In this document: piece by piece, positions 9,230 through 17,787 of the stretch | Layout: each line of letters starts with the position of its first letter | How positions within the stretch are numbered: position 1 is the stretch's first letter | NCBI GenBank assembly: GCA_040081465.1 | Contig: JBEBGL010000002.1 | Span: 186,001 to 250,000, forward strand | Length of the DNA stretch: 64,000 bases | From: UBA668 sp040081465 | Lineage (GTDB): Bacteria > Actinomycetota > Acidimicrobiia > Acidimicrobiales > Ilumatobacteraceae | Direction of reading: 5' to 3' | Notes under the pieces: model-generated | Seen by the model: the letters and a program-made list of their open reading frames with translations, nothing else | Told to the model about the DNA's origin: nothing | Database searches by the model: none | Program-made: the position numbers and the translations under genes

Positions 9230-10150
9230 CTACCGATTTGGCAGCGTCGGATCGGCCCCCACTGGGGCCACCGCTTTTCCCGGTTCGATCGCCGGATCAA
9301 ACACCGAGCGCCACAGCTCGGTGACAATCTCGTCGGCAGTGCGACCGCAACCTTCACGCAAGCGAAGTCGGCCGCTAAGCGCCACGAGCGCGGCATCGAG
9401 ACCGACGACTGGGTCGCCAGCGGTGCTGCCACGCAGTTCGGCAAGGGAACGAGCAACTGCGACCGCGTCGATTGCGCCGCGCACCGACGAACCGATGCGA
9501 ACGTCGGCGTGCGCACGCGTGCGACGCACCAGCTCGACGATGTTGCCAAGCCATGCAGCATCGAGGTCGACATCTTCGGGTAGCTCTCGCCGAACGATTG
9601 AGACCTCGTCCGTCGCGTCCTGATAGCCCAACGACAACCGACAAACACGGTCGTACACCGCACTGCTTATCCGTGCGGTGCCGATCGCATCGAACGGATT
9701 CATCGCAGCAACCAGCCGGAACCCGTCGGTCGCCACTACCCGGCCGAGCCGCGGAACATGAAGTTCGCGCTCGCTCATCACCGTGATCAACACGTTGATC
9801 GTTTCTTCTGGGACGCGATTGATTTCCTCGACGTACAACAGCGATCCGCTGCGCATCGCGGTAATCAATGGGCCATCGACAAACACGTCGGGGTCGTATC
9901 CGTCGGAGAGCACACGCGCCGGATCGAAGTGCCCAACCAAACGCGCCGGTGTTAGCTCGGCGTTGCCCTCGACAAACTCGAACCCGAGGCCGAGCTCATC
10001 AGCAACGGCACGCAACAGCGTGCTCTTTCCAGTGCCGGGCGGACCCTCTAACAGCACATGACGATCGGCAGCGAGTGCCGCGACGACCAACTCGATCTCG
10101 CGCGCACGGCCGACAACTCGGCCCGCGACGCGCTTCAGCAGCTCTTGCAC
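9230..10150 (-). CDS. MoxR-family AAA+ ATPase
   Basis: 306-residue AAA+ ATPase of the MoxR/RavA group. Walker A is LLEGPPGTGKST (about residue 34-45), Walker B with the MoxR form is LLYVEEINR, and sensor 1 is LVAAMNP. MoxR proteins act with VWA-domain partners to mature or activate metalloenzymes and complexes; here a VWA gene follows directly downstream on the same strand and its coding frame appears to overlap this gene's 3' end. Seven bases separate it from the alcohol dehydrogenase upstream, so an ADH-MoxR-VWA transcript is likely. Whether the pair matures the dehydrogenase is speculation. Confidence 0.9.
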   Translation of the reverse strand: MQELLKRVAGRVVGRAREIELVVAALAADRHVLLEGPPGTGKSTLLRAVADELGLGFEFVEGNAELTPARLVGHFDPARVLSDGYDPDVFVDGPLITAMRSGSLLYVEEINRVPEETINVLITVMSERELHVPRLGRVVATDGFRLVAAMNPFDAIGTARISSAVYDRVCRLSLGYQDATDEVSIVRRELPEDVDLDAAWLGNIVELVRRTRAHADVRIGSSVRGAIDAVAVARSLAELRGSTAGDPVVGLDAALVALSGRLRLREGCGRTADEIVTELWRSVFDPAIEPGKAVAPVGADPTLPNR

Positions 10151-10157
10151 AGCTGCC

Positions 10158-11285
10158 TCAGTGCTCGTACACCATCACGCCACGGATGTTCTTGCCGGCG
10201 GCCATATCGGCGTAGCCCTGGTTGATTCCGTCGAGCGTGTAGGTGTTCGTGACCAGCCCATCGAGATCGATCTGGCCCTGCGTGTACAGCTCGAGCAGCT
10301 TCGGAATGTCGCGGCGCTGGTTACCCGAGCCGAACAGCGAACCGATGATCTGCTTCTCGAAGAACGTCAGGAATGCTGCTGGAATCGCGATGCTGCCCTC
10401 TGAGGTCGGGTGAATGTTGACCACCACGATCTTGCTGCGCTTGCCACCCAGCCAGAACGCTTGGCCAAGAACGTCGCCGTTGCCGACGCCGCACGTCATG
10501 ATCACTTTGTCGAAGCCACGGTTCCATGTGGTCTCGGGCATCGCGGCCAGCGCTTCGTCGATGGAAGCATGAGTAACCGTCGCACCGAATTCCATCGCCT
10601 TCTCGCGCTTGAACTCGATCGGATCGATAGCCGCGATCACGCGTGCGCCAGCCAACCGCGCACCTTGAATCGCATTGGCGCCGATGCCACCAGCACCGAC
10701 GACGGCGACTGTGTCGCCTGGTTCCACTTGCGCCGCGTACACAGCGGCACCCCAGCCAGTGACAACGCCGCAACCCATAAGGCACGCCTTCTCGAGCGGC
10801 AACTCTTTGTCGATCTTGATGCAGCTCATCTCGTTGACCACTGTGTGGTGAGCAAACGTGCCAAGGGCGCCGATGCCCAGCGCGATGTCTTTGCCCTGCG
10901 CATGGTGGCGCGACGTGCCATCACCAAGTTGCTTGCCGGTCGCCGTGACGGCGCCCATGTCGCAAAGGTTGCTGTGACCCGACGCGCAGCTTGGACAGCG
11001 ACCGCATGCGGGAAGGAAGCCGAACACAACGTGGTCGCCCACCTGCAGGGTCGACGTGCCTGGCCCAACCTCCAACACGATTCCGGCGCCTTCGTGGCCG
11101 CCGATCAACGGTGGCTCGGGCGATACACCAGCCATGTCGCCGGTCACGAGATGCTCGTCGCTATGGCACATGCCGCTGGCGATGATCTTGACCAGCACCT
11201 CGTTGGTCTTGGGCGGATCGAGTTCGATCGTTTCGACGCTCCAAGGAGCGTGCCGCTCCCACAAAATTGCTGCTTTGGTCTGCAT
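10158..11285 (-). CDS. NDMA-dependent (mycofactocin-associated) zinc alcohol dehydrogenase
   Basis: 375-residue medium-chain, zinc-dependent alcohol dehydrogenase. Catalytic zinc ligands are Cys40 and His64 (GHEGAGIV); structural zinc ligands are Cys94, 97, 100 and 108 (CGRCPSCASGHSNLC). The Rossmann motif is VGAGGIGANAI. The whole sequence has the look of the NDMA-dependent family, in which NAD is held tightly and must be re-oxidised by an external acceptor, mycofactocin in vivo. The mftA-B-C genes lie 2 kb away, which fits. A TAGCCT hexamer sits 7 bases before the ATG, consistent with its own leaderless promoter. Substrate unknown, probably a primary alcohol. Confidence 0.88.
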   Translation of the reverse strand: MQTKAAILWERHAPWSVETIELDPPKTNEVLVKIIASGMCHSDEHLVTGDMAGVSPEPPLIGGHEGAGIVLEVGPGTSTLQVGDHVVFGFLPACGRCPSCASGHSNLCDMGAVTATGKQLGDGTSRHHAQGKDIALGIGALGTFAHHTVVNEMSCIKIDKELPLEKACLMGCGVVTGWGAAVYAAQVEPGDTVAVVGAGGIGANAIQGARLAGARVIAAIDPIEFKREKAMEFGATVTHASIDEALAAMPETTWNRGFDKVIMTCGVGNGDVLGQAFWLGGKRSKIVVVNIHPTSEGSIAIPAAFLTFFEKQIIGSLFGSGNQRRDIPKLLELYTQGQIDLDGLVTNTYTLDGINQGYADMAAGKNIRGVMVYEH

Positions 11286-11292
11286 TCGCAGC

Positions 11293-11298
11293 AGGCTA
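11293..11298 (-). promoter_or_regulatory. candidate leaderless -10 element for the alcohol dehydrogenase
   Basis: TAGCCT on the minus strand, 7 bases upstream of the dehydrogenase ATG with no ribosome-binding site. Identical hexamer to those before valS, the LCP gene and the KAP gene. Confidence 0.45.
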
Positions 11299-11320
11299 GC
11301 GCCGCCCCAGTCGGCGAGTC

Positions 11321-13231
11321 TCAGCCGGAGATCGCGGGCGGGAGTGGGGCGTCGGTGACTATGTGCAGGACCTGTACTGCTCTCGTCATGGCTACGTACA
11401 GCAACCTTGCGCCCAGGGCCGAGCCGTCGAAGATTTGGTGCGGGTTGACGACTATCACGCCATCGAACTCCAACCCCTTCACCGCTTCCGGATGGAAGAT
11501 CGGCACGTCGTTGGCCGCTAGGTCGTGCACGCGGTCGGCAGCGTTGAACCCGACCGCCGCTAGCGCGGTCGCGATCGCGGTATGCAATTCGATAGGCGCC
11601 ACGACACCGGTGTTGCGATGTCGATGTCGAACGAGCTGAACCTCGTCGGCAACCGCGTCGGCGAGGTCGGCGGAGCTAGCCATGCGAACAGACGGCGCAT
11701 CGCCTTCGGCACGCACGCTGCGGCTCGCCGCGGTTGCGACTTGCGTGTGCGGCAGCAGGCGATTGGCGACGTCGAGGATCGGTGCAGGTACGCGATAACC
11801 GATCGTGAGGTGCGCGATCTCGCTCGCCGATACGCGCAGGTGCCCCAGCGCCTCGGTCCAGTCGCGCTGCCCCGCCGGTGTCGTCGATTGCGCGAGGTCG
11901 CCGAGGATGGTGAGCGAACTCGCCGGGCTGCGCCGACCAATACAACGCAGCGCGACCGCGCTGTGGTCTTGCGCCTCATCGACGACGACGTGTCCGTAGG
12001 TGAAGGGCGTGCCGTTGAGCAGCGAGTTCGCTTCGTCGACCAGAAACTGATCGGCAACCGTCCACTGCCGCTTCTTTCCGCTTGGACCAGGCAGCAGCTT
12101 GTCGACGACTTTGATCGGCAGCTGCGTGGGCCACGCCTTCGTGATGGCTGCGCGCAATGCCGGCGCTTTCTCCCACACGTCGTCGCGATCGAAGCGGCGC
12201 AACATGTCGCGCTGAACGATGCCCTTCATCGAGTCGCGTCGCTTGTTAACGGGTGCGTTCGCGTTCAGCGCCTGCGTGATCCACGACCCAAGTTCGTCGG
12301 TCGTGATCGTGATCGTGCGCGCCCCAAACGGAACACGTATGTCGTCGGCAGGAATCACGATGTGATCGGTCGCGGCCCGCTCGAGGAGATCGAGCACCTC
12401 GATAGAGCCCTTCCAGGCTCGTGTCTCACGATCGTCCTCACCGGTGATCGGCACTTTCGGAACGCACAGCTCGAGCGCCGTTCGCTGCTGCACGCTCCGC
12501 TCGCCTAGCGACGGCAGCACATTGCCGATGTAGTCGAGGAACACCTTGTTCGGTCCAACCACCAACACGCCATCGCGCACTAGTCGCCGACGATGCTCGA
12601 ACAGCAGGTACGCGGCGCGATGCAGACCAACAGCCGTCTTGCCGGTACCCGGCCCACCCTGCACGACCAAACACTGATCGAGCGGTGCGCGAATCACTAC
12701 GTCTTGCTCGGCCTGAATCGTGGCGACGATTTCGCGCATCGCGCCCGTTCGCGCGGAGCCGATTTCGGCGAGCACAGGGTCGGGAATGCCGCTGCCAGCC
12801 GCCTCGTGATCGGGGTCGTCGAGTTGTTCGTCGAGGTACGCCGTCAGATCACCGTCGGCCATCATGAAACGCCTGCGATGGCTCAGCCCGAACGGGTCGG
12901 CATGAGTCGCACGGTAGAACGGCGCGGCAATGGGAGCTCGCCAATCGATCACCACCGGGTCGTGCGTCTCGTTCTCAATGTGTCGGCGACCGATGTACCA
13001 GCGCTCGTGCCCCGCGTCGTCAATACGACCGAAGAAATCGCCAGCGCCGGGCGTGCGCAGGTCTTCCAATGCCTCGGCGACGGTGACCTCGATGTACTCC
13101 TTGGTGATCTCGTCGGCCGAAGCATCCGGGTCGAGCACCGAGAAGCGCTCGATCATTCGGTCGCGACAGGCGCGCGCGAACCCGAGATGTTCGTTTTCAG
13201 CAGCCAGTTCAGCGAAAGGCTCGGCGTTCAC
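11321..13231 (-). CDS. HelD/UvrD-like superfamily 1 helicase
   Basis: 636-residue SF1 helicase-like ATPase. An N-terminal coiled region (ENEHLGFARACRDRM...) and the HelD-type stretch VVIDWRAPIAAPFYRA come first. Then Walker A VVQGGPGTGKTAVGLHRAAYLL (about residue 190), Walker B VVVDEAQDHS (about 416), the motif ILGDLAQST, the motif GLEFDGVIVVNP and the C-terminal LLYVAMTRA. HelD proteins remove stalled RNA polymerase and, in actinobacteria, some (HelR) give rifamycin tolerance; that role here is inferred from family only. Start GTG at 13231, preceded by TAGCGT 9 bases upstream. Divergent from mftA across 64 bases. Confidence 0.85.
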   Translation of the reverse strand: MNAEPFAELAAENEHLGFARACRDRMIERFSVLDPDASADEITKEYIEVTVAEALEDLRTPGAGDFFGRIDDAGHERWYIGRRHIENETHDPVVIDWRAPIAAPFYRATHADPFGLSHRRRFMMADGDLTAYLDEQLDDPDHEAAGSGIPDPVLAEIGSARTGAMREIVATIQAEQDVVIRAPLDQCLVVQGGPGTGKTAVGLHRAAYLLFEHRRRLVRDGVLVVGPNKVFLDYIGNVLPSLGERSVQQRTALELCVPKVPITGEDDRETRAWKGSIEVLDLLERAATDHIVIPADDIRVPFGARTITITTDELGSWITQALNANAPVNKRRDSMKGIVQRDMLRRFDRDDVWEKAPALRAAITKAWPTQLPIKVVDKLLPGPSGKKRQWTVADQFLVDEANSLLNGTPFTYGHVVVDEAQDHSAVALRCIGRRSPASSLTILGDLAQSTTPAGQRDWTEALGHLRVSASEIAHLTIGYRVPAPILDVANRLLPHTQVATAASRSVRAEGDAPSVRMASSADLADAVADEVQLVRHRHRNTGVVAPIELHTAIATALAAVGFNAADRVHDLAANDVPIFHPEAVKGLEFDGVIVVNPHQIFDGSALGARLLYVAMTRAVQVLHIVTDAPLPPAISG

Positions 13232-13240
13232 GGGTTTGCC

Positions 13241-13246
13241 ACGCTA
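13241..13246 (-). promoter_or_regulatory. candidate leaderless -10 element for the HelD-like gene
   Basis: TAGCGT on the minus strand, 9 bases from the GTG start. It shares the 64-base divergent interval with the mftA promoter. Confidence 0.35.
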
Positions 13247-13282
13247 TCCGGTAGCGGGGATTGGTCGAGGCGTATGCGGGGC

Positions 13283-13288
13283 TAGGGT
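13283..13288 (+). promoter_or_regulatory. candidate leaderless -10 element for mftA
   Basis: TAGGGT, 7 bases before the mftA ATG with no ribosome-binding site. A weak -35-like TTGGTC lies 16 bases further upstream (13261-13266). No MftR-type operator was recognised. Confidence 0.4.
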
Positions 13289-13295
13289 TCGCTAC

Positions 13296-13403
13296 ATGGA
13301 CAACCCGGTCGACGAACTGGCGATTGACGAGCCCGAGAGCGAGATCCTCGAGGAGTTGCTGGTGGAGGAAATCTCCATCGATGGCATGTGCGGTGTCTAC
13401 TGA
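13296..13403 (+). CDS. mftA: mycofactocin precursor peptide
   Basis: 35-residue RiPP precursor, below the usual gene-calling size. It has an acidic leader (DELAIDEPESEILEELLVEE) and the invariant C terminus ISIDGMCGVY. In the known pathway MftC, helped by MftB, oxidatively decarboxylates the terminal tyrosine and crosslinks it to valine; the released Val-Tyr part becomes the redox cofactor mycofactocin. Terminal Val-Tyr are both present. ATG at 13296 gives the length usual for the family. mftB starts 17 bases after the stop. An outlying longer frame upstream (from 12930) is not needed. Confidence 0.95.
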   Translation: MDNPVDELAIDEPESEILEELLVEEISIDGMCGVY

Positions 13404-13420
13404 TCTTGCCGTTGAACGAA

Positions 13421-13696
13421 ATGACCGCCACCCACCCGATCTTGGAGGTGGCGTTGGAACTGCATCCGCAAGTAGCGCTGCGCCCAGAACCGTTTGGTGC
13501 ACTCGCCTACCACTACGGCAATCGTCGACTGGTGTTCCTAAAGCACGCTGATGTAGTTGCCGTAGCGCGCAGACTCGCCGATTACCCGTCGCTGGCCGAC
13601 GCGTTACGCGCCGCAGACGTCGAGCCAAGTCGTTGGCCGTCGTTCGCAACTGCGTTCGAATCGCTCCGCGGGTCGGAGGTCGTTCGTGAGCGTTGA
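13421..13696 (+). CDS. mftB: mycofactocin RiPP-recognition chaperone
   Basis: 91-residue PqqD-like peptide chaperone that holds the MftA leader and delivers it to MftC. Family-typical sequence is visible: LHPQVALRPEPFGALAYHYGNRRLVFLK followed by a helical C-terminal part (RRLADYPSLADALRAA). A GTG at 13388 in the same frame would overlap mftA; ATG at 13421 is preferred because the family sequence starts right after it. It overlaps mftC by 11 bases, so the three genes form a coupled operon. Confidence 0.92.
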   Translation: MTATHPILEVALELHPQVALRPEPFGALAYHYGNRRLVFLKHADVVAVARRLADYPSLADALRAADVEPSRWPSFATAFESLRGSEVVRER

Positions 13697-14816
13697 GGCA
13701 CTGACCCGACCATCCCTAGTGACAAGCCTGAAGTCGGGCCTCGACGCGCCGATCTGTCTGACTTGGGAACTGACCTACGCATGCAACCTGCAGTGTGTGC
13801 ATTGTCTGTCGTCGTCCGGCCAACGAGACGAGCGTGAACTGACGACCGACGAGGCGAAACGTGTGCTCGACGAGTTGCGCGCGATGCAGGTCTTCTACAT
13901 CAACATCGGTGGTGGCGAGCCGATGGTGCGGCGCGACTTCTTCGAACTCATCGAGTACGCCATCGAACCGAATAGCGGCGGCGACGGAATCGGCGTCAAG
14001 TTCTCGACCAACGGCGCGTTCATCGACGCGACCAATGCTCGTCGGCTCGCCGCGATGAACTACCTCGACATTCAAATCAGTCTCGATGGAATCGATGCCG
14101 CCACCAACGACGCTGTTCGCGGCGCCGGTAGTTACGCGATGGCGCGCCAGGCGATGGACAACCTCGCCGCCACCAACTTCGGCCCGTTCAAGATCAGCGT
14201 CGTCGCGACACGTCACAACGTGCCCCAGCTCGACGACTTCAAGGCACTCGCCGATAGTTACGGCGCGCAGCTGCGGCTAACGCGATTGCGTCCGAGCGGA
14301 CGTGGTGTCGACACGTGGGACGATCTACATCCAACGCAGGCGCAACAGCGCGAGATTTACAACTGGTTGATGGCTCACGGTGAGGGCGTGCTGACCGGCG
14401 ACTCTTTCTTCCACCTCAATGCACTCGGCGATCCACTGCCGGGGCTGAACATGTGCGGCGCTGGTCGAGTGGTCTGCCTCATCGATCCGATCGGCGACGT
14501 GTACGCATGCCCGTTCGTGATCCACGACGAATTCCTCGCGGGCAACGTCCGCGAGACCGGCGGCTTCGGTCGCATATGGAAGCAGAGTGATTTGTTCACG
14601 TCGCTGCGCGAGCCGCAATCAGCGGGGGCGTGTGCGAGCTGCGGTGCGTTCGATGCGTGCCAGGGTGGTTGCATGGCTGCGAAGTTCTTCACCGGCCTAC
14701 CCCTCGACGGTCCCGACCCAGAGTGCGTCGTCGGGAACGGATCGACAGCAGTACCAATTGCGCTGAAGCCGCGTCCCGGCGCAGATCACAGCAAACCCCC
14801 GCGCCGCGTACAGTAG
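13686..14816 (+). CDS. mftC: mycofactocin radical SAM maturase
   Basis: 376-residue radical SAM/SPASM protein that modifies the C-terminal Val-Tyr of MftA. The SAM-binding cluster cysteines are Cys33, Cys37 and Cys40 (CNLQCVHC). The GGGEPMVR motif follows, and the SPASM auxiliary-cluster cysteines lie in MCGAGRVVC, YACPFV and CASCGAFDACQGGCMA plus PECVVG. Start GTG at 13686, inside the end of mftB. mftD, mftE and mftF, which complete cofactor synthesis, are not in this window; plsY follows after 6 bases instead. Confidence 0.95.
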   Translation: MSVEALTRPSLVTSLKSGLDAPICLTWELTYACNLQCVHCLSSSGQRDERELTTDEAKRVLDELRAMQVFYINIGGGEPMVRRDFFELIEYAIEPNSGGDGIGVKFSTNGAFIDATNARRLAAMNYLDIQISLDGIDAATNDAVRGAGSYAMARQAMDNLAATNFGPFKISVVATRHNVPQLDDFKALADSYGAQLRLTRLRPSGRGVDTWDDLHPTQAQQREIYNWLMAHGEGVLTGDSFFHLNALGDPLPGLNMCGAGRVVCLIDPIGDVYACPFVIHDEFLAGNVRETGGFGRIWKQSDLFTSLREPQSAGACASCGAFDACQGGCMAAKFFTGLPLDGPDPECVVGNGSTAVPIALKPRPGADHSKPPRRVQ

Positions 14817-14822
14817 CCAATC

Positions 14823-15404
14823 GTGATCTGGCTGTTGCTAGCGCCCGCTTATCTGCTGGGCACATTTCCCAACGCAGCCATCGTCGCGAGAAGTCGTGGC
14901 ATCGACATTCAAAAGGTCGGGTCCGGCAACCCTGGCGCGTCAAACGTTGCGCGCGTCATGGGCACGAAGTGGGGCGTGGTCGTCTTCATCCTTGATGGTT
15001 TGAAAGGCGCGATACCTGCCGCGGCCGGGCTCCTTCTAGATAACCGCGCTGCCGCCTACGGAATGCTCGTTGCGGCTGTGCTTGGTCACATGTTTCCAAT
15101 CACTCGCCGATTCAAAGGTGGCAAGGGCGTCGCGACGATGGGTGGCGGTGCGTTGGTACTGCAACCGATCGTGTCCGTTGGATTGCTTGTGCTGTGGGTG
15201 ATCGTTCGCAAACTGACGGGCAAGGCATCTATAGCTTCGTTGGCGATAATGGTCGGGCTGCCGGTGTCAGTCGCGGTGAAGGGTGCGCCAGGTTGGGAAA
15301 TCGCTGCGCTCGTCGGCTGCAACGCACTGGTGTTGGTTCGCCACACCGAGAACATCAAGCGACTGCTCGCTGGCCGCGAACTGTCCGCATCGCGCAGTTC
15401 GTGA
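14823..15404 (+). CDS. plsY: glycerol-3-phosphate acyltransferase PlsY
   Basis: 193-residue integral-membrane enzyme that transfers an acyl group from acyl phosphate to glycerol 3-phosphate, the first step of phosphatidic acid synthesis. Family motifs are all visible: SGNPGASNVAR, MFPITRRFKGGKGVAT (glycine-rich, substrate binding) and the C-terminal RHTENIKRLLAG. About five or six hydrophobic helices. Start GTG at 14823, 6 bases after mftC. No known link to mycofactocin; it seems to travel in the same transcript. It may be one of several plsY copies. Confidence 0.92.
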   Translation: MIWLLLAPAYLLGTFPNAAIVARSRGIDIQKVGSGNPGASNVARVMGTKWGVVVFILDGLKGAIPAAAGLLLDNRAAAYGMLVAAVLGHMFPITRRFKGGKGVATMGGGALVLQPIVSVGLLVLWVIVRKLTGKASIASLAIMVGLPVSVAVKGAPGWEIAALVGCNALVLVRHTENIKRLLAGRELSASRSS

Positions 15405-15438
15405 CCGACAAGTAGCCAACTACTAAGTTCAACGACAA

Positions 15439-17307
15439 ATGCAGCTCCTGCAGCCGCTCTCGCTCGGTGCGCCTATCTCGGCACTCGTTCTCGCCAACCG
15501 GGTGATGTTCGGACCACACGTCACCAACCTCGGCGACCTCGACCGGCGACTGACTGCGCGGCACACCGCTTACTACGAACGGCGAGCGCGCGGCGGCTGT
15601 GGAACCATCGTCGTCGAAGGTGCCAGCGTGCACGAGAGCGATTGGCCCTACGAACGCGCACCCCGGGCCGATCGCTGCGCGGAGGGCTGGGCGGAGATCG
15701 TCGGCGCGTGCCGTCCACACGGTGCAGCCGTGATTGCCTCACTCGATCACGCTGGCGGGCAAGGCAGCAGTGCGTACAACCAACGCGAACTGTGGGCGCC
15801 ATCACGCGTGCCGGAAGTAAACACGCGTGAAGTGCCGAAGTGGATGGAGGCTGAAGACATCGCCGCAGTCATCGCCGGCTTCGGCTTGGCGGCCGCGGCC
15901 GCGGCCGGTGCCGGGTGTGATGGCGTCGAGATCAACGCCGGTCAACACAGCCTCATTCGCCAGTTCCTCAGCGGCCTAACGAACCAACGCGCAGATCAGT
16001 GGGGCGTCGACCGGTTGCAGTTCGCACGCGACGTGTTGCTCGCAACGCGTGCGGGCCTCGGCGACGGCGGCGTGCTTGGATTGCGCCTCTCGTGCGACGA
16101 GTTGGCGCCGTGGGCTGGAATCACGCCCGAGATTGCGGTCGACATCGTGCGGCAAACAGCGCCTCTAGTCGACTACCTGGTGGTGATGCGCGGCGGCATC
16201 TACTCGGCCGACAAGACCCGCGCCGATTTCCACGAACCCGCGGGATACAACATCGAGCTCTCCAGGCTCGTGAAGTCCGCCGCGGGAACAACACCGGTGT
16301 TCTTGCAGGGCTCGGTGGTCGACTACGGCCAAGCCGACTGGGCAATCGGCGACAACGTCTGTGATGCAGTCGAGATGACGCGCGCGCAGATTGCCGATCC
16401 CGACCTCGTAAACAACGCGCGTAACGGGTTGCGGCCGCGCCCCTGCATTCGGTGCAACCAAACGTGTCAGGTGCGCGACGTTCGCAGCCCGGTCGTCACG
16501 TGCGTAGGCGAACCGACGAGTGGACGCGAAACCGAAGACCCTGATTGGTACGTCGCAACCGCGCAGCCGCGCGACGTGTTGGTGGTCGGCGCTGGGATCG
16601 CAGGTCTCGAAACCGCCAGGGTGGCGGCAGCACGCGGCCACCGAGTGCGGATCATCGAACGTGCCGATCGCGTTGGAGGCGTCGCAGCGCTTGCTGGCCC
16701 GGGTGCCGCGCTCGTCGAATGGCTCTGCGACGAAGTACGTAGTGCAGGTACAGACGTGCAGTTACAAGAGGAGTACACAGGCTCACGCGGTGGTGAAGTT
16801 GTAGTGCAGTGCACCGGGAGTATGCCCGGAGTCGCGGTGTACGAAGTCGAGGCTGGCGCCGTCGTACTCGACGTTCTCGACGTCCATCGCGGAGTGCCGC
16901 TGCCAGACGGACCGATCGCCTTGTTCGACCCCATAGGCGGACCAATCGCGATTGCGCTCGCCGAGCAACTTGGTGCCCGCGCGATCCTCATCACGCAAGA
17001 TCAGATCGCAGGCAACGAGTTATCGCGCAGTGGCGACCTCGCTCCCGCGAATGTGCGCCTTGCGCAACTCGGCGTTGAAATCGAGCGGCGCACAATTCTG
17101 CGAACCGTGCGCGCTGGCGAAATCGAAGTGCAGGATCGTTTCAGCGGTGAGCGCCGCATCCTCGCTTGCTCGGCGTTAGTCGACTGCGGCTTTCGACTGC
17201 CTACGCAGGCAATCGAAGGCGTTACTGCTCAGGCCGGCGATTGCGTGGCACCCCGAACCATTCACGAAGCAGTACTGGAAGCACGCCGCGTTGCTCTAGC
17301 GCTCTGA
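15439..17307 (+). CDS. mycofactocin-system FadH/OYE-family oxidoreductase
   Basis: 622-residue flavo-iron-sulfur enzyme. N-terminal old yellow enzyme TIM barrel (about 1-350) with ANRVMFGPHVTN and DGVEINAGQHSLIRQFLSG; iron-sulfur cysteines in RPCIRCNQTCQVR (about 335) and VTCVGEP; then a FAD/NAD(P) domain beginning DVLVVGAGIAGLETARVAA. It resembles 2,4-dienoyl-CoA reductase-type proteins that occur next to mycofactocin genes and are thought to use or recycle the cofactor. Located 34 bases after plsY in line with mftABC. Its substrate is unknown. TAAGTT lies 9 bases before the ATG, so an own promoter is possible. Confidence 0.87.
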   Translation: MQLLQPLSLGAPISALVLANRVMFGPHVTNLGDLDRRLTARHTAYYERRARGGCGTIVVEGASVHESDWPYERAPRADRCAEGWAEIVGACRPHGAAVIASLDHAGGQGSSAYNQRELWAPSRVPEVNTREVPKWMEAEDIAAVIAGFGLAAAAAAGAGCDGVEINAGQHSLIRQFLSGLTNQRADQWGVDRLQFARDVLLATRAGLGDGGVLGLRLSCDELAPWAGITPEIAVDIVRQTAPLVDYLVVMRGGIYSADKTRADFHEPAGYNIELSRLVKSAAGTTPVFLQGSVVDYGQADWAIGDNVCDAVEMTRAQIADPDLVNNARNGLRPRPCIRCNQTCQVRDVRSPVVTCVGEPTSGRETEDPDWYVATAQPRDVLVVGAGIAGLETARVAAARGHRVRIIERADRVGGVAALAGPGAALVEWLCDEVRSAGTDVQLQEEYTGSRGGEVVVQCTGSMPGVAVYEVEAGAVVLDVLDVHRGVPLPDGPIALFDPIGGPIAIALAEQLGARAILITQDQIAGNELSRSGDLAPANVRLAQLGVEIERRTILRTVRAGEIEVQDRFSGERRILACSALVDCGFRLPTQAIEGVTAQAGDCVAPRTIHEAVLEARRVALAL

Positions 17308-17328
17308 CGTCAGCTTGGCGCGATTGGT

Positions 17329-17787
17329 TCAGACGCCTTGGCTATGACGCTCGACGCGCAGCACGCAACGCAGGTCGTCGTCAGGCATTGCAATCACTGT
17401 GTCGAAATCACCGGCGCCACCACTAGCAACATTCAGCACTTGTGTCTCGACTAACGCACGCGTCGTCGAAACGCCGTTGAGCAGACTGATGTAGATGCGA
17501 TAGTCCACCGAACTACCAGTCGGGTTCGTAGCGGTTCCTGTCACGCGCCATCCGTCTGCTACCTGCGCGCACGTATGGTCGGAGATGTCAAGCAAAGCGC
17601 CCTCGAACACGCCGGATGCGGGTGTGTGTGCTGCGTCGTAGATGTCGGGAATGGTGCTGACCGAAATCTCAGCAATCCCGTTTATCAAATTGCCAGCAGC
17701 CTTGTCGGACTCTCCGCCGGACTCGGAGCATGCGGCGAACACCATCACCGACGCTGCGAGGAGGCTGACGCGCCACGCGTTGTGCAT
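17329..17787 (-). CDS. small secreted lipoprotein with FxLYD-like domain
   Basis: About 152 residues. The N terminus has a basic start, a hydrophobic helix and a lipobox VFAAC followed by Ser-Glu-Ser-Gly-Gly, so it is a predicted lipid-anchored exported protein. The remaining ~100 residues read like a small beta-sandwich (HTCAQVADGWRVTGTATNPTGSSVDYRIYISL...), close in pattern to FxLYD/DUF3426-type domains. ATG at 17787 shares its first base with the TGA of the DUF11 gene upstream, so it is coupled to it and may work with that surface protein. No function can be assigned. Confidence 0.75.
   Translation of the reverse strand: MHNAWRVSLLAASVMVFAACSESGGESDKAAGNLINGIAEISVSTIPDIYDAAHTPASGVFEGALLDISDHTCAQVADGWRVTGTATNPTGSSVDYRIYISLLNGVSTTRALVETQVLNVASGGAGDFDTVIAMPDDDLRCVLRVERHSQGV

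Noticed and set aside
10410..11639. 409-residue open frame antisense to the alcohol dehydrogenase
   Set aside because: Shadow frame caused by GC-rich third positions; it runs across two real genes on the other strand.
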